Below are positions 8,594 through 16,418 of a stretch of 64,000 bases of DNA, piece by piece. A model generated the notes under the pieces. It made no database searches. It was not told the origin of the DNA and saw only the letters and a list, made by a program, of their open reading frames with translations. Origin of the DNA: Methylococcus mesophilus (GTDB lineage: Bacteria > Pseudomonadota > Gammaproteobacteria > Methylococcales > Methylococcaceae). The position numbers were made by a program, and so were the translations under genes. Within the stretch, counting starts at the first letter, position 1. Every line of letters starts with the position of its first letter. The stretch is taken from positions 3,355,501 through 3,419,500 of the forward strand of contig NZ_CP110921.1 in NCBI RefSeq assembly GCF_026247885.1, given 5' to 3'.

Positions 8594-9007
8594 ATGCGGG
8601 TTTTTTTCGACTCTTCGGCCTTCGCGAAACGTTATGTTCGCGAGGCGGGCACCGACTCAGTTCTCGCTTGGTGCGATCGCGCAGACGAGATCGGCCTTTC
8701 CGGGATTGCATTGCCGGAGATCGTTTCGGCGTTCTGCCGTTTGCGTCGGGAAAATCGGATCACGGAGGAGCAATATCGGCAGATCAAATCGTTGCTGCTG
8801 CTCGACATTCAGGATGTCGCCGTGTGCGATCTGAATCCGGCCGTATTGGGATGTGCAATTTCCTGTTTGGAGAACAATGTATTGCGAGGTATGGATGCCG
8901 TTCATATCGGCAGTGCCGTGGCGCTGAAGGCCGATGTATTCGTCTCCGCCGACGGCCGGCAGCTCGAGGCGGCGGAGCGCGCGGGGCTGCGCGTAGCAGC
9001 GGTCTAA
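8594..9007 (+). CDS. PIN-domain toxin (VapC-like ribonuclease)
   Basis: 137 residues. PIN acidic residues are visible: MRVFFDSSAFAKRYV (first Asp), the Glu of LPEIVSAFCRLRRE, MDAVHIGSAVAL (third acidic) and VSADGRQLEAAERAGL (fourth). Such proteins are Mg-dependent ribonucleases cutting tRNA or rRNA. I chose the ATG at 8594 rather than the earlier in-frame ATG because GAGGGG precedes it and PIN domains start with this strand. It pairs with the Phd/YefM-family antitoxin rather than a VapB, a known mixed combination. A second toxin-antitoxin pair follows 94 bases on. Confidence 0.88.
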   Translation: MRVFFDSSAFAKRYVREAGTDSVLAWCDRADEIGLSGIALPEIVSAFCRLRRENRITEEQYRQIKSLLLLDIQDVAVCDLNPAVLGCAISCLENNVLRGMDAVHIGSAVALKADVFVSADGRQLEAAERAGLRVAAV

Positions 9008-9050
9008 GGAGCCGTCCCGGGTTCCTCGGGCAATGGCAATGGCGCCAGTT

Positions 9051-9079
9051 TTGATGTTGGCCTATCATGCGCATACGAT
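9051..9079 (+). promoter_or_regulatory. Sigma-70-type promoter for the ccdAB-like operon
   Basis: TTGATG (9051-9056), a 17 bp spacer and TACGAT (9074-9079) lie 22 bases before the ccdA start at 9102. The -10 box matches TATAAT at four of six positions. Confidence 0.6.
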
Positions 9080-9101
9080 GCCACCATGAGGATGCCGCGT
9101 C

Positions 9102-9341
9102 ATGGCGATAACCGACAACCACGCCAAGAAGGCGACCAACATCACCCTGTCCGCCGACGTTCTGGCTGAAGCGAAATCCTTAGGGATCAACATTTCCCAA
9201 GCCTGCGATCAGTTCTTACGCGATCTGGTGCGTGCCGAACGGGAACGTCGCTGGCAAAGCGAGCAAGCCGAATTTGTCGCAGCCTACAACCGGTTGGTGG
9301 AGCAGGAAGGATTGCTGCTGGAACCGTGGCGGATGTTCTGA
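9102..9341 (+). CDS. ccdA: Antitoxin, CcdA family
   Basis: 79 residues. A ribbon-helix-helix N-terminus (KKATNITLSADVLAEAKSLGINISQACDQFL) is followed by the CcdB-binding tail ending EQEGLLLEPWRMF, very close to the classical CcdA ending. It binds its own operator and blocks the CcdB gyrase poison. The CcdB gene begins 1 base after the stop codon. Confidence 0.92.
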   Translation: MAITDNHAKKATNITLSADVLAEAKSLGINISQACDQFLRDLVRAERERRWQSEQAEFVAAYNRLVEQEGLLLEPWRMF

Positions 9342-9342
9342 A

Positions 9343-9660
9343 ATGGCGCGTTTTGACGTCTACCGCAACAGTGGTCCTCAAGCCGCCGATGTGCCCTATT
9401 TGCTCGATGTGCAAACCGAGGTGTTGAGCAGGCTGGACACCCGCGTCGTGGTTCCTTTGCGCCGACGCAGCCGTTTTCCGGCATCCATCGTTCCGGCCAA
9501 TCTGATGCCCATGGTGACGGTCGAGGGCGACGAATGCATTGTGGAAATTCCCAAGCTCGCCGCCGTCCCCGTGCGAATCCTGAAAGAGCCGGTGACTTCG
9601 CTGTCCGCCTGCCGCCTGGAAATTACCCGGGCGCTGGATTTTCTGTTTCAAGGGTTCTGA
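9343..9660 (+). CDS. ccdB: Toxin CcdB family, gyrase inhibitor
   Basis: 105 residues: MARFDVYRNSG, PYLLDVQTEVLSRLDTRVVVPL and a C-terminus ITRALDFLFQGF match CcdB. In F-plasmid CcdB the last three residues (WGI) contact GyrA; here the end is QGF, so gyrase poisoning cannot be taken for granted. The ATG at 9343 is one base after the ccdA stop and fits the length of the family (about 101-105). Chromosomal ccdAB copies are known in Proteobacteria. Confidence 0.9.
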   Translation: MARFDVYRNSGPQAADVPYLLDVQTEVLSRLDTRVVVPLRRRSRFPASIVPANLMPMVTVEGDECIVEIPKLAAVPVRILKEPVTSLSACRLEITRALDFLFQGF

Positions 9661-9686
9661 CCGGAACCAGCCTGGTATTTTCGAGC

Positions 9687-10547
9687 GTGTCCGCATCCCA
9701 TCGACTTTCCGTTTCCGACCACAGCCGCGACAGCGCGGGCCTGCGCTATGTCTATCCGGTCTTGTCCCGGCGCGCGGGTGGCCTGTCGGTCGGCATCAAT
9801 CTCAACCCGAACAATGCCTGCAACTGGCGCTGCATCTACTGCCAGGTGCCGGACCTGCGCCGCGGCGGCGCGCCGGCCGTCGATGTCGCTCTGCTCGCTC
9901 AAGAGCTGGAGGGCTTTCTGGCCGATGTACTCGAGGGGGATTTTTTCGAGCGTTACGGCGTACCGGACGACCAGCGGCGGATTCGTGACGTCGCCATTTC
10001 CGGCAACGGCGAGCCGACCCGTGTGGCGGAGTTCGAGCAGGTCATCGAAGCCATCGGAAAAGTGGCAGGGCGATTCGGCCTGCCCGGACGGATCGGGTTC
10101 GTGCTGATCACCAATGGCAGCGGCGTCGAGCGCTTGCCCGTTCAGCAGGGCCTGAAGCGCTGGGCCGCCCTGGGCGGCGAAGTCTGGTTCAAGCTGGACA
10201 GCGCCACCGAGGAGGGCATCCGCCGGATCAACAACGTGCATATCCAGCCCCAAACCGTGAGGCGCCGCATCGCGGTTTGCGCGATGCTTTGCCCGACCTG
10301 GCTCCAGACCTGCCTGTTCGCATTGGACGGTGCGCCGTCTTCCGCTCCCGAACAGGAGGCCTATCTGGCCTTCCTGTCCGGTCTGGTTTGCGACGGCGTC
10401 GCTTTGCGCGGCGTATTGCTGTACGGTCTGGCGCGGCCTTCCCTGCAGCCGGAGTCGTCCCGGCTGGCACGTTTGCCGGCGGAGGCCCTGGAGGCGTTCG
10501 GCGCCGCGATCCGGGAACGCGGGCTGGCGGTCAGGATCACTCCCTGA
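9687..10547 (+). CDS. Radical SAM protein of unknown substrate
   Basis: 286 residues. The cluster motif CNWRCIYC (CX3CX2C) follows LSVGINLNPNNA, and ISGNGEPT matches the GGE-like SAM-binding motif. Later blocks (FVLITNGSG, WFKLDSATEEGIRRIN) are standard for the radical SAM barrel. The arrangement is like the 'wybutosine-type' radical SAM proteins found alone in many Proteobacteria, but the substrate is not known. The start is the GTG at 9687, 26 bases after ccdB; no strong ribosome-binding site is seen, and extending upstream would run into ccdB. Confidence 0.85.
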   Translation: MSASHRLSVSDHSRDSAGLRYVYPVLSRRAGGLSVGINLNPNNACNWRCIYCQVPDLRRGGAPAVDVALLAQELEGFLADVLEGDFFERYGVPDDQRRIRDVAISGNGEPTRVAEFEQVIEAIGKVAGRFGLPGRIGFVLITNGSGVERLPVQQGLKRWAALGGEVWFKLDSATEEGIRRINNVHIQPQTVRRRIAVCAMLCPTWLQTCLFALDGAPSSAPEQEAYLAFLSGLVCDGVALRGVLLYGLARPSLQPESSRLARLPAEALEAFGAAIRERGLAVRITP

Positions 10548-10596
10548 CGCCGGCTCGACAGCGGAATTCGAACAATCACAACGAGAATCGAGGCTT

Positions 10597-11898
10597 ATGC
10601 TACCGACCCACAGCCACGCGGACCGCAGGGAGCTGAACGACGAAGTCCATGCGCGCGCCTACGAGAACCTGTTCGCTCCGGAGCAGGTGTCGCAACTGAT
10701 CATGCTGGTGACGCCCGAAGACCGCGCCAACGAGACCGCGCACATCGCCAAGCTGTGCCGAGCCTGGCGGGTGTCCGCGCCGGAGGCGGGTGGGCAGATC
10801 TACTTCGACAACGGCGAGGTGCGGGTGCAGATCGAGCGCCACCAGGAGTTCACCCGCTACCGGTTCAGCCGGCGGGTCGACGGCGTCGGGTCGTTCGAAA
10901 ATTCGTTGTGCAACGCCTTGCCGGTCGACTGGCTCGGTAAGTTGCCGGGGGCTTTGTTGGTCGCGGCCCACGTCGAACTCGTGCCGCAGCAGGATGAAAG
11001 CCGGTTCCGCAGCGAAGAAGACTTGAGCCGGGTGTTCGAAGGCAACCGGGTGATCGGCTCGAAGATCGCCGGCGGCGCCGGGCGGGCCTACACCGATTTC
11101 CGCATCCATGCGGACGGCTACAGCCGCTTCCTGGTAGTGGACGAATCGCTTTCCCCGGGCCAGGCGGGCCGGACCGTGCAGCGCCTTCTGGAAATCGAGA
11201 CTTATCGCATGCTCGCGCTTATGGCGTTCCCCGAGGCGCGCAAGCTGATTCCGCGCCTGCGGGCAGCGGACCACGAGCTGTTGCGCCTCACGGCCTGTCT
11301 GGCGAAGGATGGCGGCGAGACCGACGAAGCCATTCAGGCGGAGCTGTCCGAGCTGGCGGCCAACGTCGAGAACCTGCTGTCGGCGAGTTATTCCCGCTTC
11401 GATGCCTCCCGTGCCTACCACGCCATCGTCAACACCCGGCTCGAGCAGTTGCGCGAGCAGCGCATTCCCGGATTCCCGACCTTTACCGAGTATCTGACCC
11501 GGCGGCTGGCGCCGGCCATGCAGACCAGCGTAGCGGTGGCGCACGGACTGGAGCAACTGTCCCGCCGGATCGCCAATGCCAATCAGTTGCTGACCACCCG
11601 CATCGACGTCAAGCTGGCCCAGCAGAACCAGTCCCTGCTGCAGTCCATGAACCGCCGCGCCAAGCTGCAGCTGCGCCTGCAGCAGACCGTGGAAGGGCTG
11701 TCGGCGGTCGCCATCACCTATTACGGCGTGTCGCTGGCCAACGAACTGTTCAAGGGCTTGAAAGCCGCCGGCCTGCATATCGTGAACGTGGAATTCATGA
11801 CCGGCCTCAGCGTGCCCTGGGTCGGCTACATGGTCTACCGCGGGCTGTGCCGCTTCAGGGAGACGATCGAGCAGGACGAACTTTCGGAGCCAAAATGA
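10597..11898 (+). CDS. DUF3422 family protein, membrane-associated
   Basis: 433 residues. It opens HADRRELNDEVHARAYENLFAPEQVSQLIML, typical of the DUF3422 family, and has a long helical central region (about 210-400) ending in two hydrophobic segments (SAVAITYYGVSLANELFKGL and VPWVGYMVYRGLCRF) that would place the C-terminus in the membrane. The family is widespread in Proteobacteria and has no established function. It starts 49 bases after the radical SAM gene and may be co-transcribed with it. Confidence 0.85.
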   Translation: MLPTHSHADRRELNDEVHARAYENLFAPEQVSQLIMLVTPEDRANETAHIAKLCRAWRVSAPEAGGQIYFDNGEVRVQIERHQEFTRYRFSRRVDGVGSFENSLCNALPVDWLGKLPGALLVAAHVELVPQQDESRFRSEEDLSRVFEGNRVIGSKIAGGAGRAYTDFRIHADGYSRFLVVDESLSPGQAGRTVQRLLEIETYRMLALMAFPEARKLIPRLRAADHELLRLTACLAKDGGETDEAIQAELSELAANVENLLSASYSRFDASRAYHAIVNTRLEQLREQRIPGFPTFTEYLTRRLAPAMQTSVAVAHGLEQLSRRIANANQLLTTRIDVKLAQQNQSLLQSMNRRAKLQLRLQQTVEGLSAVAITYYGVSLANELFKGLKAAGLHIVNVEFMTGLSVPWVGYMVYRGLCRFRETIEQDELSEPK

Positions 11899-11963
11899 GC
11901 TTTTTTCGAGGGGCTGTATCACGGCCCTGTTATTTGAAAGATAACGAAAGGAGGAAACGTTCC

Positions 11964-12296
11964 GTGAATTCGAGCTCTGTTATTCGGCAGGCGCTTAGCG
12001 CGGCGATCGGCGTTCTGGTTTCCGGCTGCGTCGGCATGGGGCAGTACGAAATACAGTCAGACCGCTATGTCCGTTATTACTGCGACGGCGGCCGGAAATT
12101 CCGGGTCTGGTTTCAACGGGACCGCGCGACGGCGGTCGTGGACCTGGGCGATAGGTCGGTCTCGCTGCCCAAGGTTACCGCGTCTGAAAGCGGAGATTAT
12201 TACTCGGACGGTGTCACCGGTTTGTCGGTCAAGGACGATGTCGCCGTAGTGGAGGAAAACGAGGTCGTGACTTATAGCGCCTGTATGTCAGGATAA
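11964..12296 (+). CDS. MliC-like membrane-bound lysozyme inhibitor lipoprotein
   Basis: 110 residues. Signal peptide with lipobox VSGC; the mature part has YYCDGGRKFRVWFQRDRATAV, SLPKVTASESGDYYSDG and a closing VTYSAC, the pattern of the MliC/PliC fold with its two cysteines. Family role: inhibition of c-type lysozyme at the outer membrane. The GTG at 11964 is preferred because AAAGGAGG lies 8 bases upstream; longer in-frame starts would add a charged leader incompatible with a signal peptide. It ends 15 bases from the convergent gene at 12312. Confidence 0.72.
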   Translation: MNSSSVIRQALSAAIGVLVSGCVGMGQYEIQSDRYVRYYCDGGRKFRVWFQRDRATAVVDLGDRSVSLPKVTASESGDYYSDGVTGLSVKDDVAVVEENEVVTYSACMSG

Positions 12297-12311
12297 TATG
12301 TTTAAGTGCGT

Positions 12312-13571
12312 TTATTTTGGCGCAGGTTCAGGATTTTTGTGGGAGGGTGGCAAACGATATATCATTAAGGCTTCTGCTGTGGCGAGAATTCTCTCCGCTG
12401 TCTGCTCCGACGGTGGATAGAAAAGGCCGACATACCCGGAGCCCTCCTGCCGATGAGCTCGATGAAGCATTTCGTATCTGTCGATTTGCTTGGGTAGCTC
12501 TTGGTTGTAACTGCGAATACAGAAATAGCAGGCCAAAAAAATCGCAGGCAGGAAAGTGTAGTTGCTGGTTTTGGCCAACGATAAATATATCGTCGTCAAA
12601 ATTAGGGTTGAATATATTGAGTATCGCGAGGCAAGCGCGGTCAGCGTTCCGAACCCTGTTCTTCCCGCCGCGGCGGCGAGCGCCGTTATGAGGATAAAGG
12701 CGCTGATCAGAGCAAGCGGTTTGTTACTCCCTGTTTTCGGCCAGATTGCAAGTACCGTAACGGTGACGGCCGCGATCGCTCCGATGATCAGAGCGTGGCG
12801 GGGGCTGTCTGAGACCGAGCCGAGAAAGATGAAAAAGAATTTCAGCGTTGCGGATAGGCGTGTCGATGGTGTCATGTGAGCGCCATCGGTCGAGGGTATG
12901 CTGAAATACGCAAAGGCGATCATGCTGAATACGGCGAGCCACACCAACGCTTGCGGATATCGCTTCCACCAGATCAGGCTGACCAGACCGATTGGAAAAA
13001 CGAGGATGCCATTGGCCTGGGAAAACGACCCTGCCGTGGCTGATAGGCACGCCGCAAGAAAGCATGTCTGCTTTTCCTGAGTCAGAAAATATACTGCAAG
13101 GAAAGAGAAAAATATCACTGCATAATTCGACAGCGCTGCCATGGCCCAGAACTCAGACTCGTAATGGCGCAATCCGAATAGGGTTAGGAACACGGGCGGC
13201 CAGGCCATCGCCTGGCGCCACACGCCTGCGGCCCGAATCATAACCATGGCTATCCCGACGAGAAAGAAGTCGCCATAGAGCGCGAGACGTACGAAATTGA
13301 CTTTTCCAAATACTAAGTAATCCAGGATTGCCGCGATTCTGCAAAGGGCAATACAATGCTCGTTATGTCGTGCGGTGATGAGTAGGATGATTTCCCGCCA
13401 GCCCGTAGCCTGTTGGAAGCGAAGCAAAGTTACAAGAATGGCGTCGTAGTCATCGCCATAAGGTATGTTAGGTGTGTGGCGAGCTACCGTGACAAAGAAG
13501 ATTGTGGTGGGTATAAGGGCGATGAAATAACCGATGCCATCGATGGATTTAACAATATCTGATTTGGGCAT
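12312..13571 (-). CDS. Polytopic membrane protein, putative GT-C glycosyltransferase (candidate arabinosyltransferase)
   Basis: 419 residues with roughly ten membrane segments. After the first segment comes PYGDDYDA (D40, D41), the place where GT-C enzymes carry their acidic motif, and then ARHNEHCIAL (H69-H72). The same pair of motifs occurs in the proteins at 19851-21200 and 28682-30361, and the late block AAAAGRTGFG...SRYSIY is shared with the latter. It is the fourth gene of the gtrA-dprE1-dprE2 operon, 48 bases after dprE2, the position of aftA (Rv3792) in mycobacteria. Role inferred: transfer of lipid-linked arabinose on the periplasmic side. Direct similarity to AftA is not evident to me; a different sugar is possible. 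Confidence 0.6.
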   Translation of the reverse strand: MPKSDIVKSIDGIGYFIALIPTTIFFVTVARHTPNIPYGDDYDAILVTLLRFQQATGWREIILLITARHNEHCIALCRIAAILDYLVFGKVNFVRLALYGDFFLVGIAMVMIRAAGVWRQAMAWPPVFLTLFGLRHYESEFWAMAALSNYAVIFFSFLAVYFLTQEKQTCFLAACLSATAGSFSQANGILVFPIGLVSLIWWKRYPQALVWLAVFSMIAFAYFSIPSTDGAHMTPSTRLSATLKFFFIFLGSVSDSPRHALIIGAIAAVTVTVLAIWPKTGSNKPLALISAFILITALAAAAGRTGFGTLTALASRYSIYSTLILTTIYLSLAKTSNYTFLPAIFLACYFCIRSYNQELPKQIDRYEMLHRAHRQEGSGYVGLFYPPSEQTAERILATAEALMIYRLPPSHKNPEPAPK

Positions 13572-13619
13572 GCCGTGATTGCATCGATGGTGTCTGGAAT
13601 TCGGCTCTGCAGAGTTCTG

Positions 13620-14357
13620 TCAGAGCTTCAGTCGCTTGAAAACTGTCTCCGGTATAAATTTGATTATTAACATGATAAGTGCCCAGAACCCCGGCAGGTA
13701 GACCGAATCCGCGCCTTTGCCGATGGCCTTTTCGATACCTGCTGCGATCTGCTCCGGCTGCGCCCACAGCACGCCCTTTTCGAAGGCCGCGGTCATCGGC
13801 GTATCGACAAAGCCGGGTTTGATGGTGAGCACGCGCACGCCGCTCCCGAACAGCCGGTTGCGCAGCCCCTGGCAGAACACCGTGACCATGGCCTTGGCCG
13901 CGCCGTAGACGTAATTGCTTTGCCTGCCGCGATCGCCCGCGGGCGAACTGACGACAGCCAGGGTTCCGTTCCCTTGCTGTTCCATCCGGTTGGCGAGGTG
14001 GGTCAGCAGCGACAGCGTACCGATGGCGTTGACGTTGAGCTCCCGCAGCGCCATATCGAAACTCTGCTCGCAAGCCCGCTGGTCGGGCAGGGTGCCGTGG
14101 GCGATCAAGGCCACGTCGATGCCGCCGAGGGCCTCGTACGCGTGGTCGAGTAAAGCGGGATGGCCGGCGAAGTTCTCCGCCTCGAAATTCGCGCAGTCCA
14201 CCGACTCGGCGCCGCGGATGCGGAGGTCCTGAGCCAGCGCTTCCAGCCTGTCGAGGTCGCGGCCCAGCAAGTAGAGCCGGTCGCCGCGCCCGGCGAAGCG
14301 TCGGGCGGTGGCTTGGGCGATGGCGGAAGTGGCGCCGATGATCAGTATTTTCTGCAT
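13620..14357 (-). CDS. dprE2: Decaprenylphosphoryl-2-keto-ribose reductase-like SDR (DprE2)
   Basis: 245 residues. Short-chain dehydrogenase with the nucleotide-binding start ILIIGATSAIAQATARRFA, the NAIGTLSLL helix, and the catalytic SSPAGDRGRQSNYVYGAAKA (Tyr-x3-Lys). The C-terminus is hydrophobic (YLPGFWALIMLIIKFIPETVFKRLKL), as in mycobacterial DprE2. Reaction of the family: NAD(P)H reduction of polyprenylphosphoryl-2-keto-erythro-pentofuranose to polyprenylphosphoryl-arabinose. It begins 2 bases after dprE1. The assignment rests on this pairing; SDRs alone would be ambiguous. Confidence 0.88.
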   Translation of the reverse strand: MQKILIIGATSAIAQATARRFAGRGDRLYLLGRDLDRLEALAQDLRIRGAESVDCANFEAENFAGHPALLDHAYEALGGIDVALIAHGTLPDQRACEQSFDMALRELNVNAIGTLSLLTHLANRMEQQGNGTLAVVSSPAGDRGRQSNYVYGAAKAMVTVFCQGLRNRLFGSGVRVLTIKPGFVDTPMTAAFEKGVLWAQPEQIAAGIEKAIGKGADSVYLPGFWALIMLIIKFIPETVFKRLKL

Positions 14358-14359
14358 GC

Positions 14360-15661
14360 TCAAAGTCCCAAACGTTCCGATTGCAACGAGCGGAAGGTGG
14401 TGTCCGCTCCATATTTTCGGCGCAAATCCTGAAATTCCTCCCAACGCGGATAACCGGCGCGAAAGGTTTCTCCACTCATACGCACGTCCTTGGTCAGGTA
14501 CAAACGCCCGCGGTGCTCCAGAACGATGCGGTCCAGCTCTTCCAGAAACGGAAGCAATCCCGGCTCCAGCTTGAAATCCAGCGCCAGGGTGTAGCCTTCC
14601 ATGGGAAAGGACAGAGGGTTGTCGTTGGCTGGGCCGAAGGTCTTGAGCACGGCCAGGAACGAACCTCTCTTGGAAGCCGCGATCCGTTGCAGGACCGCCT
14701 TGATGCCGGCCGCTCCCGACGCCTTCGGGATGACGAACTGGTACTGGGTGAAACCCGACTTGCCGTAAATCCGGTTCCAGTGGCCTATGCCATCCAGCGG
14801 ATAGAAGAACGGGTCGAAATGCACGACACGTTCGCGTTGCGGCGCCCTGACCCTGTGGTAATAAAGTGCATTGAAAGCGGTCACGCTGTACCGGTTCAGG
14901 GCGAAACCCGGCGCATCGACGGGAACCGAAAGCGGCGTCCTTGCGTTCCCCTGCAGGCGGCCGTCGTCGATGAAGTCGCCGGTCATGAGGAGCGACCGGC
15001 CCAGCCTCGGACCGGTGGCGAGGCAATCGATCCAGGCGACCGAGTAGGGGGCGCCGGACTGCTCGGCGAAAAGGCTCAGGGCGTGCTCCAGATTGTCGGC
15101 CTTGAAGGTGGTTTCCCGCAGATAAGCGCTGCGGATGGGCTTGAGCCGGAGCGTGGCTTCCAGGATGAAACCGGTCAAGCCCATGCCGCCGCAGGTGGCG
15201 CGGAACAGATCCGCATGCTGCGTCTTGGAGCAGTCGACGATCCCGCCATCGGCCAGCATGAGCGAAAAGCGATCCATATGCCGGCTGAAACAGCCTTCGA
15301 GGTGATGGCTCTTGCCGTGCACATCGCTCGCGATGGCGCCACCGACGCTGATCAGCTTGGTGCCGGGCGTCGCGTGCAGAAACCAGCCGCGCGGCACGAA
15401 CACGTCGAGGATGTCGGCCAGCAGCACGCCGGCTTCGCACCGCAGTACCCCGGTTTCTGCATCGAACGCCAGGAACCGGTCCAGCCGGCGGCTGCTCAAC
15501 ACCTGCGGCGCCAGGGCGCTGTCCCCGTAGCTGCGGCCGTTTCCGCGCGGGATGCCGCGGAATTGAGCCCGCGGAAACCGCGACCGAAGGTCCGGGATCG
15601 AGTACGGCGCGAACACTTCTGCGTCGACGGCGGGTTTCCGCCCCCATCCTGTCAGCCTCAT
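14360..15661 (-). CDS. dprE1: Decaprenylphosphoryl-beta-D-ribose oxidase-like FAD enzyme (DprE1)
   Basis: 433 residues. FAD-binding half (GNGRSYGDSAL, PGTKLISVGGAIASDVHGKSHH with the flavin-site His, GGMGLTGFI) and substrate half (GHWNRIYGKSGFTQYQFVIP, FGPANDNPLSFPMEGY, GRLYLTKDVRMSGETF) follow mycobacterial DprE1 closely from memory of that sequence. The Lys equivalent to K418 is kept (YLTKD). The position of Cys387, the benzothiazinone target, reads Ala (YTLALDF). Reaction: 2'-oxidation of polyprenylphosphoryl-ribose. The start ATG follows the gtrA stop directly. Together with dprE2 it performs the 2'-epimerisation that makes the arabinose donor. Confidence 0.94.
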   Translation of the reverse strand: MRLTGWGRKPAVDAEVFAPYSIPDLRSRFPRAQFRGIPRGNGRSYGDSALAPQVLSSRRLDRFLAFDAETGVLRCEAGVLLADILDVFVPRGWFLHATPGTKLISVGGAIASDVHGKSHHLEGCFSRHMDRFSLMLADGGIVDCSKTQHADLFRATCGGMGLTGFILEATLRLKPIRSAYLRETTFKADNLEHALSLFAEQSGAPYSVAWIDCLATGPRLGRSLLMTGDFIDDGRLQGNARTPLSVPVDAPGFALNRYSVTAFNALYYHRVRAPQRERVVHFDPFFYPLDGIGHWNRIYGKSGFTQYQFVIPKASGAAGIKAVLQRIAASKRGSFLAVLKTFGPANDNPLSFPMEGYTLALDFKLEPGLLPFLEELDRIVLEHRGRLYLTKDVRMSGETFRAGYPRWEEFQDLRRKYGADTTFRSLQSERLGL

Positions 15662-16063
15662 TCAGACTCCCCGCTGCCGGAACACGAAACGCTTGTCCAT
15701 GTGATATTTAATCAAATATCCCAGGGTGAGGCCGATGACTCCCCCCGCGTACCGCAGAGTCTTGGTTTGGAACAGGTAATCGAACCCGAACTCGAATCCC
15801 CAGAAAACCCCGGTCGTCACCAGCCCCATCAGCGTATACAAGGCAAAGGTGCGGGTGTCGTGCCCCAGTCCCTTCACCTTGAAACGGAAGATGTATTTCT
15901 TGTCGAGCACGTACTTGACCACCAACCCCACCGCCGTGCCGACCAATACGGAGGCCGTCACGCTATAAATCCCCTGATAAAGCCGGATAGCGACATCCTG
16001 GCTGCCGATATTGGCTGCGGTGGCGATAAGCGCAAAAAATGAATACCATAGCGCCGTCTTCAT
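15662..16063 (-). CDS. GtrA-like small membrane protein (lipid-linked sugar flippase)
   Basis: 133 residues with four membrane segments. The pattern SFFALIATAANIGSQ near the start, VLVGTAVGLVVKYVLDKKYIFRF in the middle and GVIGLTLGYLIKYHMDKRFVF at the end, with each pair of segments ending in K[YF]xxDK.[YF].F, is the GtrA signature. GtrA proteins are thought to flip polyprenyl-phosphate sugars. Its mycobacterial counterpart Rv3789 sits directly before dprE1, as here. It is the first gene of this operon. Confidence 0.9.
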   Translation of the reverse strand: MKTALWYSFFALIATAANIGSQDVAIRLYQGIYSVTASVLVGTAVGLVVKYVLDKKYIFRFKVKGLGHDTRTFALYTLMGLVTTGVFWGFEFGFDYLFQTKTLRYAGGVIGLTLGYLIKYHMDKRFVFRQRGV

Positions 16064-16161
16064 ACCCTTTGCAAAATTCCAGATTCCAATCTATGCAACA
16101 TATTCGCGGCAATGTATGCGTTCGAAACTACAAAGCTTTTGACCCCCTGTCCCTCTCGGAC

Positions 16162-16361
16162 AAATCCGCCAGGAGCGGATTTTATGCGGCACATCCCTAT
16201 GCCGCACCCTTCGGGCGCTCCGCGTGCACAAATTCGCAGGGAGCAAATTTGGACATGCGGAGCATGGCCCGGACGCCAGATCCCAAGGATCGGACCTGTC
16301 AATCGGCTTTCCTGCCGATTTGCGCATTGACCCGAAGGGTGCCGGGCAGGACGGCCCGGCA
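16162..16361 (+). other. Array of seven short hairpins in the divergent region between gtrA and ubiA
   Basis: The 355-base gap between the two divergent operons has no gene. It holds successive inverted repeats: AAATCCGC/GCGGATTT (16162-16182), TGCGGCA/TGCCGCA (16185-16206), CAAATT/AATTTG (16229-16251), CATGC/GCATG (16254-16266), GATCC/GGATC (16279-16291), AATCGGC/GCCGATT (16301-16320) and TGCCGGGC/GCCCGGCA (16340-16361). Four loops read on the plus strand contain GGA or GGGA. It could be a structured leader of the ubiA transcript, a small RNA, or a REP-like repeat. Confidence 0.6.
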
Positions 16362-16418
16362 TGACTGGGCTGGGGTGAGGGAGGGTTTTACAGGTTTCCG
16401 CCAAGGGGGAGGGCTTTG

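Noticed and set aside
8353-9007. YefM-YoeB system, as suggested by the TGTACA operator
   Set aside because: The second protein has PIN acidic residues and no RelE/YoeB fold.
12312-13571. Firm naming of the membrane protein as AftA
   Set aside because: Position matches aftA but I cannot see sequence similarity beyond general GT-C layout, so only a candidate role is given.
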